Shown here: piece by piece, positions 16,344 through 25,148 of the stretch
Position numbering within the stretch: position 1 is the stretch's first letter
Layout of the letters: each line of letters begins with the position of its first letter
Assembly: GCF_041321145.1 (NCBI RefSeq)
Contig: NZ_JBGGWA010000002.1
Coordinates: forward strand, 310,001 to 374,000
Direction of reading: 5' to 3'
Length of the DNA stretch: 64,000 bases
Source of the DNA: Paraburkholderia sp041321145
GTDB taxonomy: Bacteria; Pseudomonadota; Gammaproteobacteria; Burkholderiales; Burkholderiaceae
The notes under the pieces: generated by a model
Database searches by the model: none
The model's input: only the letters and a program-made list of their open reading frames with translations
Told to the model about the DNA's origin: nothing
Translations under genes and position numbers: made by a program

Positions 16344-17446
16344 CAGGAAGATTGCTTGAGGAGTTGAGCGAGGTCGGGCGCGCTGTCGTGCAGCGATAAA
16401 CGTCGATGGCCGTCGCGGCCTGTGACAGATGTGGCGCTCCATAATGCATCGACGATCGCGTGCTCGACGCTGTCCGCGCAGGCACGGAATATCGGATCGA
16501 GGCGGGCATCGGCGAGCAAGGGCGGCAGCGTGACGAACGCTGCATCGTGCCGCACGGTGTAGGCCGTTGAGAACGCCAACGCGATATCGCCACTGCCGTG
16601 CCCGTACACCGAGCCGGTTCGTGCGAGACCGGCCGCGGCGCGCAACGAGAGACGCTTGAGTTGGCGGGCATCGAGCGGCGCATTGGTCGCGACGATCATG
16701 ATGATCGAGCCTTGCTCGGGCGGCGAGGCGGTCGCTGTGATCGTCGAGGCCGTCGAACTCGCCGCAACAACGTTGGCTGCACGTTTGGCCAACTCGCGGC
16801 CAAGTGGCGCGCCGTCGATCGTCAGCATCGGCAGGCGGCCAAAATTCGCCAGCACTAACGCGCCGACCGTATAGGTCTGCCCCGCTATATCGACCACGCG
16901 CGATGCATTGCCGATCCCGCCCTTCAGATCGAAGCAGGACATGCCGCGCCCCGCCCCGACTGAACCGCTTGCGACCTCGGCGCTCGCCGCGTCGCAAGCC
17001 TCTTCATAGTGCTGTTCGTCGATAACGAGCGCCTGAATATCGTTCAGGTATCCGTCATTGCACTCGAACACCAACGGATTCACCGTCGGCCATTCGCGGC
17101 CGATTTGCGGATTCGCTTTGATCGCCGCGCGAATCTGCGCTTGAGCGATGGCGCCGACGCCAAAGGTATTGGTCAACGCAATCGGCGTCTCCAGCACGCC
17201 GAGTTCCTCGATCTGCAGGAGCCCGATGCTTTTACCGAAGCCGTTGACCACCGACACCGCGGCAGGCACCTTGTCGAGAAACGGATCGCCACGGTGCGGA
17301 TGAATCACGGTGACGCCGGTTTGCACGGCGCCTTCATCCAGCGTGCAATGACCGACTGCCACGCCTTGCACGTCGGCGAGAGTCCCACGCGGGCCGCTCG
17401 GCAATACGCCGATATACGGTGCGCTTTGAGGTTCTGAAAAACTCAT
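16343..17446 (-). CDS. P1-family (DmpA/BapA-type) aminopeptidase
   Basis: A 367-residue Ntn-like peptidase of family S58. Such enzymes cut themselves at a Gly-Ser bond to expose the nucleophile; here this is Gly246-Ser247 in PEQGSIIMIVATNAPL. Other family blocks are TLADVQGVAVGHCT, VSVVNGFGKSIG and the glycine-rich GSVGAGRGMSCFDLKGGIG. Members release D-Ala or L-residues from amides, or hydrolyse beta-peptides. Its start codon overlaps the gsiD stop by four bases (ATGA) and its stop overlaps the dppA start, so translation is probably coupled. The pairing with a D-aminopeptidase suggests handling of unusual or D-containing peptides. Confidence 0.9.
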   Translation of the reverse strand: MSFSEPQSAPYIGVLPSGPRGTLADVQGVAVGHCTLDEGAVQTGVTVIHPHRGDPFLDKVPAAVSVVNGFGKSIGLLQIEELGVLETPIALTNTFGVGAIAQAQIRAAIKANPQIGREWPTVNPLVFECNDGYLNDIQALVIDEQHYEEACDAASAEVASGSVGAGRGMSCFDLKGGIGNASRVVDIAGQTYTVGALVLANFGRLPMLTIDGAPLGRELAKRAANVVAASSTASTITATASPPEQGSIIMIVATNAPLDARQLKRLSLRAAAGLARTGSVYGHGSGDIALAFSTAYTVRHDAAFVTLPPLLADARLDPIFRACADSVEHAIVDALWSATSVTGRDGHRRLSLHDSAPDLAQLLKQSS

Positions 17447-18348
17447 GACCGATCGAGCTTCGGATCAAGCGCGTCACGCAGACCGTCGCCGAGCAGGTTG
17501 AACGCCAACACGGTGAGGAAAATCGCCAGGCTCGGAAACAGCGCGATATGTGGCGCGGTGACCATATCGGCGCGCGCTTCGTTGAGCATCGCGCCCCACT
17601 CCGGCATCGGCGGTTGCGCGCCGAGTCCGAGGAACGACAAACTCGCCGCCGTGATGATCGACGTACCGATCCGCATCGTGAAGTACACGACTATCGACGA
17701 AATTGTCCCCGGCAAAATATGCCTCACGATGATGGTCCAGTCCGATGCGCCGATGCTGCGTGCCGCTTCGATATACGTGAGTTGCTTGAGCATCAGCGTA
17801 TTGCCGCGCACGAGTCGCGCAAACGCGGGAATGCTGAAAATCGCCACCGCGCAGATCACATTGATCATGCCGTTGCCGAGAATCGCGACCACGCCGATCG
17901 CCAGCAGAATGCCGGGGAAGGCGAACAGCACGTCGGCGATACGCATGGTGATACGGTCCCACCAGCCTTCGTAGTAACCGGCCAGTAAGCCGAAGAACGT
18001 GCCGATCACCGCGCCGATCGCCACCGAAAGAAACCCGGCCTCGAGCGAAATGCGCGACCCCGCCAGAATGCGGCTGAAAATATCGCGGCCCAGCGAATCG
18101 ACGCCGAACCAGTGCGCAGCCGAGGGCCCCGCGTTCAACGCGTCGTAGTCGAAGAAATTCTCCGGGTCGTACGGCACGATATGCGGCGCGGCGATGGCGA
18201 CCGCGATCAACAGCAGCACGAAGATGCCGGCGGCGAGCGCCACGTGCTGCTTACGGAATTTGCGCCAGAACTCGCTCCACGGGGTGCGGATCGCGCTTTC
18301 TGCTTGAGCGGTTCTGGCCGCATTCGCCTCGGTGGCTGTCGTGCTCAT
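17443..18348 (-). CDS. gsiD: Peptide/glutathione ABC transporter permease GsiD-like
   Basis: A 301-residue inner-membrane permease of the DppC/OppC type. It has an N-terminal helix after WRKFRKQHVALAAG, the periplasmic PYDPENFF...HWFGVDSLGRDIFSRIL motif, and an EAA-like cytoplasmic loop EAARSIGASDWTIIVRHILPG. It pairs with GsiC to form the channel. ATG 18348 (MSTTATEANA) was chosen over an upstream in-frame start. It lies 7 bp after gsiC and overlaps the next gene by 4 bp. Confidence 0.9.
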   Translation of the reverse strand: MSTTATEANAARTAQAESAIRTPWSEFWRKFRKQHVALAAGIFVLLLIAVAIAAPHIVPYDPENFFDYDALNAGPSAAHWFGVDSLGRDIFSRILAGSRISLEAGFLSVAIGAVIGTFFGLLAGYYEGWWDRITMRIADVLFAFPGILLAIGVVAILGNGMINVICAVAIFSIPAFARLVRGNTLMLKQLTYIEAARSIGASDWTIIVRHILPGTISSIVVYFTMRIGTSIITAASLSFLGLGAQPPMPEWGAMLNEARADMVTAPHIALFPSLAIFLTVLAFNLLGDGLRDALDPKLDRS

Positions 18349-18355
18349 GCGGGCC

Positions 18356-19276
18356 TCACTTGAAACGGATGGTCGGGTTGATGACGGCATACAGCACGTC
18401 CACAACCAGGTTGATGATGATGAATTCGAGCGAGAACAACAGCACTTCGGCCTGAATCACCGGATAGTCGCGCATCGCCACGGCATCCACCAGCAGGCGT
18501 CCGAGGCCCGGCCAGTTGAACACCACTTCGACCACGATCGAGCCGCCCAGCAGAAAGCCGAATTGCAGACCCATCATCGTGACCACGGGAATCATCGCGT
18601 TGCGCAGGCAGTGTTTGACGATCACGAGCCGCTCAGGCACGCCCTTGGCGCGTGCGGTGCGTACGAAATCCTCGTTCATCACCTCGACGAACGAAGCGCG
18701 CGTGAAGCGCGCCATCACAGCCGCGACCGCCGCACCCAGCGTAAGCGACGGCAGCACGTAGCTCTTCCACGACCCGTCGCCGACGATCGGCAGCCAGCCG
18801 AGCTTCACCGAAAAAACCTCCATCAGCAGCATGCCGAGCGCGAAGGCGGGAAACGAAATGCCCGACACCGCGAGCGTCATGCCGAGCCGGTCCGGCCAGC
18901 GATTGCGCCACACCGCCGAGACGATGCCGATGCCCATGCCGAGCACCACCGCCCACACCATGCTGGCGAGCGTGAGCAGCAGCGTCGGCATGAAACGCTC
19001 GCCGATTTCCTGACTCACCGGCCGCTTGCTGCGCGTGGATGTGCCGAAGTCGCCATGCGCGATCTTCACGAAGAAGTTGGCGAATTGCTGGGGCATCGGC
19101 TTGTCGAGGCCGAGATCGGCGCGCACCAGGGCGACGGTCGCTTCGTCCGCTTCGGGACCGGCGGCGAGGCGCGCCGGATCACCCGGCAACAGATGCACGA
19201 ACAGGAAAACCAGCACGGCGACGATGAAGAGCGTCGGCAGCAGGCCAAAGAGACGTTTGACGAGGAAAGTCAGCAT
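18356..19276 (-). CDS. gsiC: Peptide/glutathione ABC transporter permease GsiC-like
   Basis: A 306-residue permease, the same length as E. coli GsiC, with six membrane segments. The start MLTFLVKRLFGLLPTLFIVAVLVFLFVHLLPGDPA is typical of DppB/OppB proteins. The EAA loop reads EDFVRTARAKGVPERLVIVKHCLRNA. ATG 19276 was chosen because the upstream 18 residues in frame are not family-like. It forms the membrane pore with GsiD. Confidence 0.9.
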   Translation of the reverse strand: MLTFLVKRLFGLLPTLFIVAVLVFLFVHLLPGDPARLAAGPEADEATVALVRADLGLDKPMPQQFANFFVKIAHGDFGTSTRSKRPVSQEIGERFMPTLLLTLASMVWAVVLGMGIGIVSAVWRNRWPDRLGMTLAVSGISFPAFALGMLLMEVFSVKLGWLPIVGDGSWKSYVLPSLTLGAAVAAVMARFTRASFVEVMNEDFVRTARAKGVPERLVIVKHCLRNAMIPVVTMMGLQFGFLLGGSIVVEVVFNWPGLGRLLVDAVAMRDYPVIQAEVLLFSLEFIIINLVVDVLYAVINPTIRFK

Positions 19277-19378
19277 GAAACCCAATCCGGCAATGATGCG
19301 GGCAACGAAGAATCGTGAGAAGCCGACCATTCAGCCGGCGTGCGCTTAGGGAACACGCCGCGCCGAACGGTCAACTCA

Positions 19379-20941
19379 TCACTTGATCGCGATCTCGTCG
19401 AAATTGAACGAGCCGTCCGGCGCGACATACGCGCCCGACAAACGCTTGCTGCGCGCATACACGACCTTTTCCTTGACGAGGAAAATCCACGGCGCGTCGG
19501 CCCAGATGCGCTTTTGCGCATCCGTGTAAAGCGCTGCCTTCTGCGTGCGGTCGGTGGTTTCGAGCGCCTGTTTCAGATCGCTGTCGACCGTGTCGTTCTT
19601 GTAGTACGCGGTGTTGACCATCTTCGGCGGGAACGAGACCGAGTCGAGCAGCGGCGTGATCGCCCAGTCCGCTTCACCCGTCGACGACGACCAGCCTGCG
19701 TAATACATGCGCACCGGCGCGGTCGCCGGGTCCTGCGCGCTTTCCACCTTGGCCACGCGTTGGCCCGCTTCGAGCGCCTCGACCTGCGCCTTGATGCCGA
19801 CCTGCGCCAGTTGCTGCTGGACGAACTGGATCACCTTCTGCGCGGTCGAGTAGTTATACGCGGACCACAGTGTCGTTTCGAAACCGTTCGGATAACCCGC
19901 TTCCTTCAACAGTGCACGCGCCTTCGCCGGATCGTACGGCCACGGACCGAGCTTCACCGCGTAATCGACGCCTTGCGGCACCACGCCGTCAGCCGGTGTC
20001 GCATAACCGGCGAACACCACCTTCGACAGCGCGTCCTTGTTGACCGCGTAGTTCAGCGCTTCACGCACCTTCGGATTGTCGAACGGCTTCTGGTTTACGT
20101 TCAGGCTGATATAGCGCTGGATGATCGACGGCGAGGCGATCAGATCGACCTTCGGGCTCGACTTCAACTGCGCGGCCTGCTCGAACGGCACCTGGAACGC
20201 GAAGTCTGCTTCGCCGGTGCGTATCAACGCCGCACGCGTGTTGTTGTCCACCACGGGCTTCCAGTCGATCGCATCGATTTTCGGGTAGCCCTTCTTCCAG
20301 TAGCCGGCGAACTTTTTCACCGTCAGGTCGCCCGTGGGGTCCCACTTCACCAGTTCGAACGGGCCCGTTCCGACCGGATGGAAGGCGATGTCCTTGCCGT
20401 ACTTCTTCAGCGCGTCCGGCGAAATCATCACGGCCGACGGATGCGCCAGCACGTTGACGAATGCGGAGAACGGCGCCTTCAGCGTGATCTTCACCGTGTA
20501 CGGATCGACCACTTCGGTCTTTTCGATGCGGTTGAACATGTTGTAGCGCTTAAGCTTGTTCGCCGGATCGGTCACGCGGTCGAAATTCGCTTTCACCGCG
20601 GCGGCGTTGAAGTCGGTGCCGTCCTGGAACTTCACGCCGTGGCGCAGCTTGAACGTGTAGACGCGCGCATCCGGGCTCGCCTGGTAGCTGTCGGCCAGCA
20701 CGTTGACCAGCTTCATGTCCTTGTCGAAGCCGAACAGGCCTTGATAGAACGACTTGGCGACGGCTTGCGAGAGCGTGTCGTTGGCGTCGTACGGATCGAG
20801 CGTCGTGAAGGTCGACGCGACGGCCATCACGGCCGTGGTTTCGGCATGCGCCAGATTGCCCGCGAGCATCGCGAACACCACCGCGCCGCCGCTAATCAGC
20901 GCGCGCAAACGAAACGGAGAAGACGGGACCAGCAGGTTCAT
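19379..20941 (-). CDS. gsiB: Peptide/glutathione-binding periplasmic protein GsiB-like
   Basis: A 520-residue solute-binding protein of family 5 (SBP_bac_5), delivering small peptides or glutathione to the GsiC/GsiD pore. A signal peptide ends near AHA-ET at residue 33. The mature part begins TTAVMAVASTFTTLDPYDANDTLSQAV, and the family motif KLRHGVKFQDGTDFNAAAVK is present. ATG 20941 gives a normal signal peptide; the longer frame adds 44 non-signal residues. Gaps of 76 and 102 bp flank it in the operon. Confidence 0.92.
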   Translation of the reverse strand: MNLLVPSSPFRLRALISGGAVVFAMLAGNLAHAETTAVMAVASTFTTLDPYDANDTLSQAVAKSFYQGLFGFDKDMKLVNVLADSYQASPDARVYTFKLRHGVKFQDGTDFNAAAVKANFDRVTDPANKLKRYNMFNRIEKTEVVDPYTVKITLKAPFSAFVNVLAHPSAVMISPDALKKYGKDIAFHPVGTGPFELVKWDPTGDLTVKKFAGYWKKGYPKIDAIDWKPVVDNNTRAALIRTGEADFAFQVPFEQAAQLKSSPKVDLIASPSIIQRYISLNVNQKPFDNPKVREALNYAVNKDALSKVVFAGYATPADGVVPQGVDYAVKLGPWPYDPAKARALLKEAGYPNGFETTLWSAYNYSTAQKVIQFVQQQLAQVGIKAQVEALEAGQRVAKVESAQDPATAPVRMYYAGWSSSTGEADWAITPLLDSVSFPPKMVNTAYYKNDTVDSDLKQALETTDRTQKAALYTDAQKRIWADAPWIFLVKEKVVYARSKRLSGAYVAPDGSFNFDEIAIK

Positions 20942-21017
20942 GAGAGTAAGCTCCAGGCTGCGAAATGAAACAGGTTGATGTGAGGCGGATAAGAATTCGC
21001 AAGTGCTTGCGGGTGGG

Positions 21018-22940
21018 TCAATAAGCGCCGCCGACCCGATGCTGGGCGACGAAGTGATCCGGACCGACTGCAATCAGCGGCGCCACGATCGGCTCGTCGT
21101 TCAATGCGCGGATCGGGCTGGGGATTTCATCGGCGGCCAGCATCCGTTTCGCGTGACGGCGTGCCGGATCGGCGACCGGCACCGCCCCCATCAGCTTCTT
21201 CGTGTACGGATGCTGCGGCGCTTCAAAGACCGCGCGGCGCGGACCGATCTCGACGATCTGGCCGAGATACATCACTGCGACGCGATGACTGACGCGCTCC
21301 ACCACCGCCATATCGTGCGAAATGAACAGATAGGCAACACCGAGTTCGCGCTGCAGATCGAGCATCAGGTTGACGATCTGCGCCTGCACGGAGACGTCCA
21401 GCGCGGAGACGGATTCGTCGGCGATCACGACTTTCGGATTCAATGCCAGCGCGCGAGCAATCGCGATACGTTGCCGCTGCCCACCGGAAAATTCGTGTGG
21501 ATAGCGGCGCGCCGCTTCGGGCGGCAAGCCGACCTTTTCGAGCAGCCACGCAACCCGCGCTTGCGCTTGCGCGCCTTGAGCGACGCCATGCACGAGCAGC
21601 GGCTCCATGATCGAGAAGCCGACCGTCAAACGCGGATTCAGGGAAGCGAACGGGTCCTGGAAAATAAACTGAATATCGCGGCGCAGCGCTTGCAACGCCG
21701 GGCCTGTGAGGGCGCTGATTTCCTTGCCGCCGAATTCGATCGAGCCGCTCTGGCTTTCCACGAGGCGCAGCAATGAACGGCCCGTCGTCGATTTGCCGCA
21801 ACCCGACTCGCCGACCAGCGCAAGCGTTTCGCCCGGACGCAGATCGAAGCTGACTTTCTCGACCGCATGCACGCGGCCCGTCACGCGGCCGAACACACCG
21901 CTCCTGACCGGAAAGCGCGTGATCAGATCGCGCACGCGCAGAATCGGCGGCGTGCTTTCGTGGATCAGCGGTTGTGTTTCCGCCGCTACAGCGGCTGCGG
22001 GACGAGCGGGTTCGTCGGTGCCGGTGAGCGTCGCTTGCTCGACGGTCAGAATCGGAAATTTGGCAGGCTGATCGGTGCCTTGCATGGCGCCGAGGCGCGG
22101 CACCGCGGCAAGCAGCGCTTTCGTATAAGGATGCGAAGGCGCGGCAAACAGCGTATCCGAAGCGCCCTCTTCCACCTTCTCGCCGCGATACATCACCAGC
22201 ACGCGATCGGCCACTTCGGCGACGACACCCATATCGTGCGTGATGAAGATCACGCCCATGTTCATCTCGTCCTGCAAGCCGCGAATCAGTTGCAGAATCT
22301 GCGCCTGGATCGTCACGTCGAGCGCGGTGGTCGGCTCATCGGCGATCAGCAGCGCGGGCTTGCACGACAGCGCCATCGCGATCATCACGCGTTGGCGCAT
22401 GCCACCCGACAGTTGATGCGGAAACCGCGCGGCCACGCGGCGCGCTTCCGGAATGCGCACGAGTTCAAGCAGGCGCAGCGTTTCGGCGTGCGCGGCAGAC
22501 CGGCTCTTGCCTTGATGCAGGGCGATCGCTTCGCTGATCTGATCACCGACCGTGAACACCGGGTTGAGGGATGTCATCGGCTCCTGAAAGATCATCGCGA
22601 TGTCGGCGCCGCGAATCGAACGCATCGTGCCGGACGATGCTTTCGCAAGGTCGAGCACGCTGCCGTCGCGGCGCCGGAAGGCGATGCTGCCGCCGGCAAG
22701 GCGCCCCCCGCCGTGCTCGATCAGCCGCATCAACGCAAGCGAGGTCACCGATTTGCCCGAACCGGATTCGCCGACGATCGCCAGCGTCTCACCGCGCTCG
22801 ACCGTCAGGGAGAGGTTGCGCACCGCGTGGAAGGTCTTCTCGCCGCTGCGAAACACGACCGACAGATCGTCGACCGCGAGCACGCGTTGCGGCGGCAAGG
22901 TTTCGATAAGCGGGCGGGCTATGTGCGATGAAGTCGGCAC
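21018..22940 (-). CDS. gsiA: Peptide/glutathione ABC transporter ATPase GsiA-like (fused double ATPase)
   Basis: A 640-residue protein with two complete ABC ATPase domains, like E. coli GsiA (623). Domain 1 has Walker A GESGSGKS, signature LSGGMRQR and Walker B LLIADEPTTALD. Domain 2 has GESGCGKST, FSGGQRQR and VVIADESVSALD. Each ends with the oligopeptide-type tail (SHPYTKALLAAVP; QHPYTKKLMGAVP). The proposed start is GTG 22940, preceded by AAAGGAACC; an upstream ATG at 22979 is possible. It powers uptake through GsiC/GsiD. Confidence 0.93.
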   Translation of the reverse strand: MPTSSHIARPLIETLPPQRVLAVDDLSVVFRSGEKTFHAVRNLSLTVERGETLAIVGESGSGKSVTSLALMRLIEHGGGRLAGGSIAFRRRDGSVLDLAKASSGTMRSIRGADIAMIFQEPMTSLNPVFTVGDQISEAIALHQGKSRSAAHAETLRLLELVRIPEARRVAARFPHQLSGGMRQRVMIAMALSCKPALLIADEPTTALDVTIQAQILQLIRGLQDEMNMGVIFITHDMGVVAEVADRVLVMYRGEKVEEGASDTLFAAPSHPYTKALLAAVPRLGAMQGTDQPAKFPILTVEQATLTGTDEPARPAAAVAAETQPLIHESTPPILRVRDLITRFPVRSGVFGRVTGRVHAVEKVSFDLRPGETLALVGESGCGKSTTGRSLLRLVESQSGSIEFGGKEISALTGPALQALRRDIQFIFQDPFASLNPRLTVGFSIMEPLLVHGVAQGAQAQARVAWLLEKVGLPPEAARRYPHEFSGGQRQRIAIARALALNPKVVIADESVSALDVSVQAQIVNLMLDLQRELGVAYLFISHDMAVVERVSHRVAVMYLGQIVEIGPRRAVFEAPQHPYTKKLMGAVPVADPARRHAKRMLAADEIPSPIRALNDEPIVAPLIAVGPDHFVAQHRVGGAY

Positions 22941-23042
22941 GATGGTTCCTTTGAATTCGAACGCGGCAAACAGTGGCAAAAGCGGGTGGCAAAAACAGGT
23001 GGCAAAAACGATGCTTCAAGTCATGCCGCGGAGAAGACGGCG

Positions 23043-24035
23043 CTAGCGGTAGATCGCCGTCACCGGCGCCTCGCCGATACGCGCGAAACCGCGATACATG
23101 CCCTCGGTATTAAATGGCAGCGTGACGTTGCCGCGCGCATCGACGGCGACCAGACCGCCGCGTCCGTCGATCTTCGGCAGGCGGTTCATGACCACGTCGT
23201 AGGCCGCTTCTTCCAGCGAGACGTTGCGGTATGCCATTTGGGCCGCGACGTCGTATGCCGCGACCATGCGCATGAACATTTCGCCGGAGCCGGTGGTCGA
23301 CACCGCGCAGGTTGCGTCGTCCGCATAGCAGCCCGCGCCGATCAACGGCGTATCGCCGACCCGGCCGACCTGCTTGTTGGTGACGCCGCCCGTCGAGGTG
23401 GCGGCCGCCACGTGGCCGTGCTGATCGAGTGCGACCGCGCCCACAGTGCCGAACTTGCGATTCGGATCGATCGGTTCGTGCGGCGTGGGATCGTCGCCGT
23501 TCGACGACGGCGCGGCGGCCAGCGTCGCGCCGTCATGATCGAGCATCGCGCGCTGCTGACCGACCGCGAGTTGCCACTGGCGATAACGCGCGTCGGTATG
23601 GAAATACTCGGGCTCGACACATTCGAGTCCTTGCGCGGCCGCGAAGGCTTCCGCGCCTTCGCCCGTGAACAACACATGTTCGCTGCGCTCAAGGACGCGG
23701 CGCGCCGCCAGAATCGGATTGCGCACGCGTTTCACGCAGCAGATCGCGCCGGCGTCGAGCGTGCTGCCGTCCATGATGGCCGCGTCGAGTTCATGCGTGC
23801 CGGCCGCCGTGTAGACCGCGCCACGGCCCGCGTTGAAGAGCGGGCAGTCTTCGAGCAGACGCACGGCTTCGCTGACGGCGTCGAGCGCACTGCCGCCGTC
23901 GGCGAGTACGCGCTGGCCCGCGCTCAGCACCGCATGCAAGGTAGCGTGGTATTCGGCTTCGGCGCTGGCCGACATCGACGCGCGCAGGATCGTGCCTGCC
24001 CCGCCGTGAATAGCAATGACTGCGTTGGAGTTCAT
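23043..24035 (-). CDS. iaaA: Isoaspartyl peptidase/L-asparaginase IaaA
   Basis: A 330-residue plant-type asparaginase precursor that splits itself into two subunits and hydrolyses isoaspartyl dipeptides and asparagine. The N-terminal block AIHGGAGTI is present. The catalytic threonine is Thr197 in KFGTVGAVALD, followed by ATSTGGVTNK and GAGCYADD. In E. coli the same gene heads the iaaA-gsiABCD operon, so the order here is conserved. Its ATG overlaps the rpiR stop by four bases (ATGA). Confidence 0.95.
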   Translation of the reverse strand: MNSNAVIAIHGGAGTILRASMSASAEAEYHATLHAVLSAGQRVLADGGSALDAVSEAVRLLEDCPLFNAGRGAVYTAAGTHELDAAIMDGSTLDAGAICCVKRVRNPILAARRVLERSEHVLFTGEGAEAFAAAQGLECVEPEYFHTDARYRQWQLAVGQQRAMLDHDGATLAAAPSSNGDDPTPHEPIDPNRKFGTVGAVALDQHGHVAAATSTGGVTNKQVGRVGDTPLIGAGCYADDATCAVSTTGSGEMFMRMVAAYDVAAQMAYRNVSLEEAAYDVVMNRLPKIDGRGGLVAVDARGNVTLPFNTEGMYRGFARIGEAPVTAIYR

Positions 24036-24997
24036 CGTTTTGTTTTGGTAGTGCGGGGACTGCGGGTTGAAGAGCGCGCAGGCTGCTCACGTGTGTCAAC
24101 GCGTGCGGCTTGCGGATCGGTGAGCCACGGCAGCACGAATTCGGTGACCTCGGCGGCGGCTTTCACCGAGCGTTTCGCGCGATACGCAACGGCGTCGCAG
24201 AGTGCTTCGATCACGGCCAGCACGGCGGAATCCGCATTGGCCGCGAGCCGCCGTTCCGAACGGATATAAAGCGCCAGGTCGGCGAACTGCGCGAGCGGCG
24301 AACGCGGGCTGTCGGTCAGTGCGAGCACGCGCGCGCCGCGGCTTGCCGCGCGCCGGGCGAGTTCAATGGTGTCCTCGACATAGCGCGGGAATGCGATGCC
24401 GACGACGAGATCACCTTCATCCGAATTGAACAGACGGCGTGCCGCGTGCGACGGCCCGCCGATCAAGGCGAGCGACTGCACATTGTCGTGATACGGCATC
24501 AGACCGTGTTCCATCAGACCGGCAAGAAATGCACTCGAGCCCGCGCCGAGTACGAACACGCGACGCGCGGCGAGAATAGCTTCGACCGCGGCTTCGGCGG
24601 CGGCGCTGTCGATGGCCGTGCGAGTGGAATGCAGATTGGCGGCCGCCTGTTCGAGCGAAGCGTCGATCAGCGTGTCGCCGGGTGCGAGTGATTCCTGCGC
24701 GCTACGCAGCCGTTCGACTGGCGCAAGCGTCGCTTCGAAGCCCCGTACGAGCGCTTCGCGAAACTGCGGATAGCCGTCGAAGCCGAGCGCGCGAGCGAAG
24801 CGATTCGCCGTCGCCACCGACGCGCCAACCACGCTCGCCAGTTCGTCGATTCGCATGGTCGCCGCGCGGAACAGATTCGCCAGTACGTAGTCGCCCATGC
24901 GCCGATGGATAGGCGTGAGGGTCGGCATCGCTGCGGCGATACGCGCGGCAATGGCCTGCTCGGCGGGGTTGGAAGCAACAGACGAGTGATGAATCAT
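24032..24997 (-). CDS. MurR/RpiR-family transcriptional regulator
   Basis: A 321-residue regulator: N-terminal winged helix-turn-helix of the RpiR type (RRMGDYVLANLFRAATMRIDELASVVGASVATANRFARALGFDGYPQFREAL) and a C-terminal SIS domain (FVLGAGSSAFLAG...GDLVVGIAFPRYVEDTIELARRAASRGARVLALTDS). SIS domains of this family usually sense phosphosugars, so the ligand may be a sugar-containing metabolite, perhaps cell-wall derived. ATG 24997 (MIHHSSVASN) was chosen. It is the first gene of the iaaA-gsi-peptidase operon and probably controls it. Confidence 0.88.
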   Translation of the reverse strand: MIHHSSVASNPAEQAIAARIAAAMPTLTPIHRRMGDYVLANLFRAATMRIDELASVVGASVATANRFARALGFDGYPQFREALVRGFEATLAPVERLRSAQESLAPGDTLIDASLEQAAANLHSTRTAIDSAAAEAAVEAILAARRVFVLGAGSSAFLAGLMEHGLMPYHDNVQSLALIGGPSHAARRLFNSDEGDLVVGIAFPRYVEDTIELARRAASRGARVLALTDSPRSPLAQFADLALYIRSERRLAANADSAVLAVIEALCDAVAYRAKRSVKAAAEVTEFVLPWLTDPQAARVDTREQPARSSTRSPRTTKTKR

Positions 24998-25148
24998 GCG
25001 AGCGAGTGGTCCTGCCGACTGTTCCGCAAGGGGACTTCCTGCGGGGCGCCCCCAAAGAGGACTTCCTTCGGGGCGCAATCAAAATGAATGAAAGTATATT
25101 TACATGGAAATCTCGCAGAAAAAAATTCATTTTCATTTTCGAGGGTTT
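24998..25148 (-). promoter_or_regulatory. Control region of the rpiR-iaaA-gsi operon
   Basis: Between the MFS gene stop and the rpiR start. It is strongly AT-rich at 25078-25140, including GAAAAAAATTC (25118-25128, a GAA-N5-TTC imperfect palindrome) and two TCATTTTC-like words, which suit a promoter and operator on the minus strand. Nearer the gene are two 23-bp direct repeats. No unambiguous -35/-10 pair was assigned. Confidence 0.4.
25028..25077. repeat. Pair of 23-bp imperfect direct repeats (GGACTTCCT-CGGGGCGC element)
   Basis: Copies at 25028-25050 (AAGGGGACTTCCTGCGGGGC, continuing GCC) and 25055-25077 (AAGAGGACTTCCTTCGGGGC, continuing GCA), spaced 27 bp apart and differing at three positions. 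Read through on the minus strand they encode PRRKS-type peptide repeats, which I recall from many Burkholderia ORF predictions; this suggests a dispersed repeat, not a local duplication. Confidence 0.65.

Noticed and set aside
15510..16997. A 495-codon frame that seems to fuse an extra N-terminal domain to DppA
   Set aside because: The extra part is out-of-frame P1 peptidase sequence. The DppA start (MKVLISADIEG) at 16343 coincides with the upstream stop codon, as expected for coupled genes.
19340..20968. A 542-codon open frame antisense to gsiB
   Set aside because: High-GC antisense shadow. The protein is Arg/Asp/His-rich without any domain, and gsiB on the other strand has a signal peptide and clear SBP motifs.
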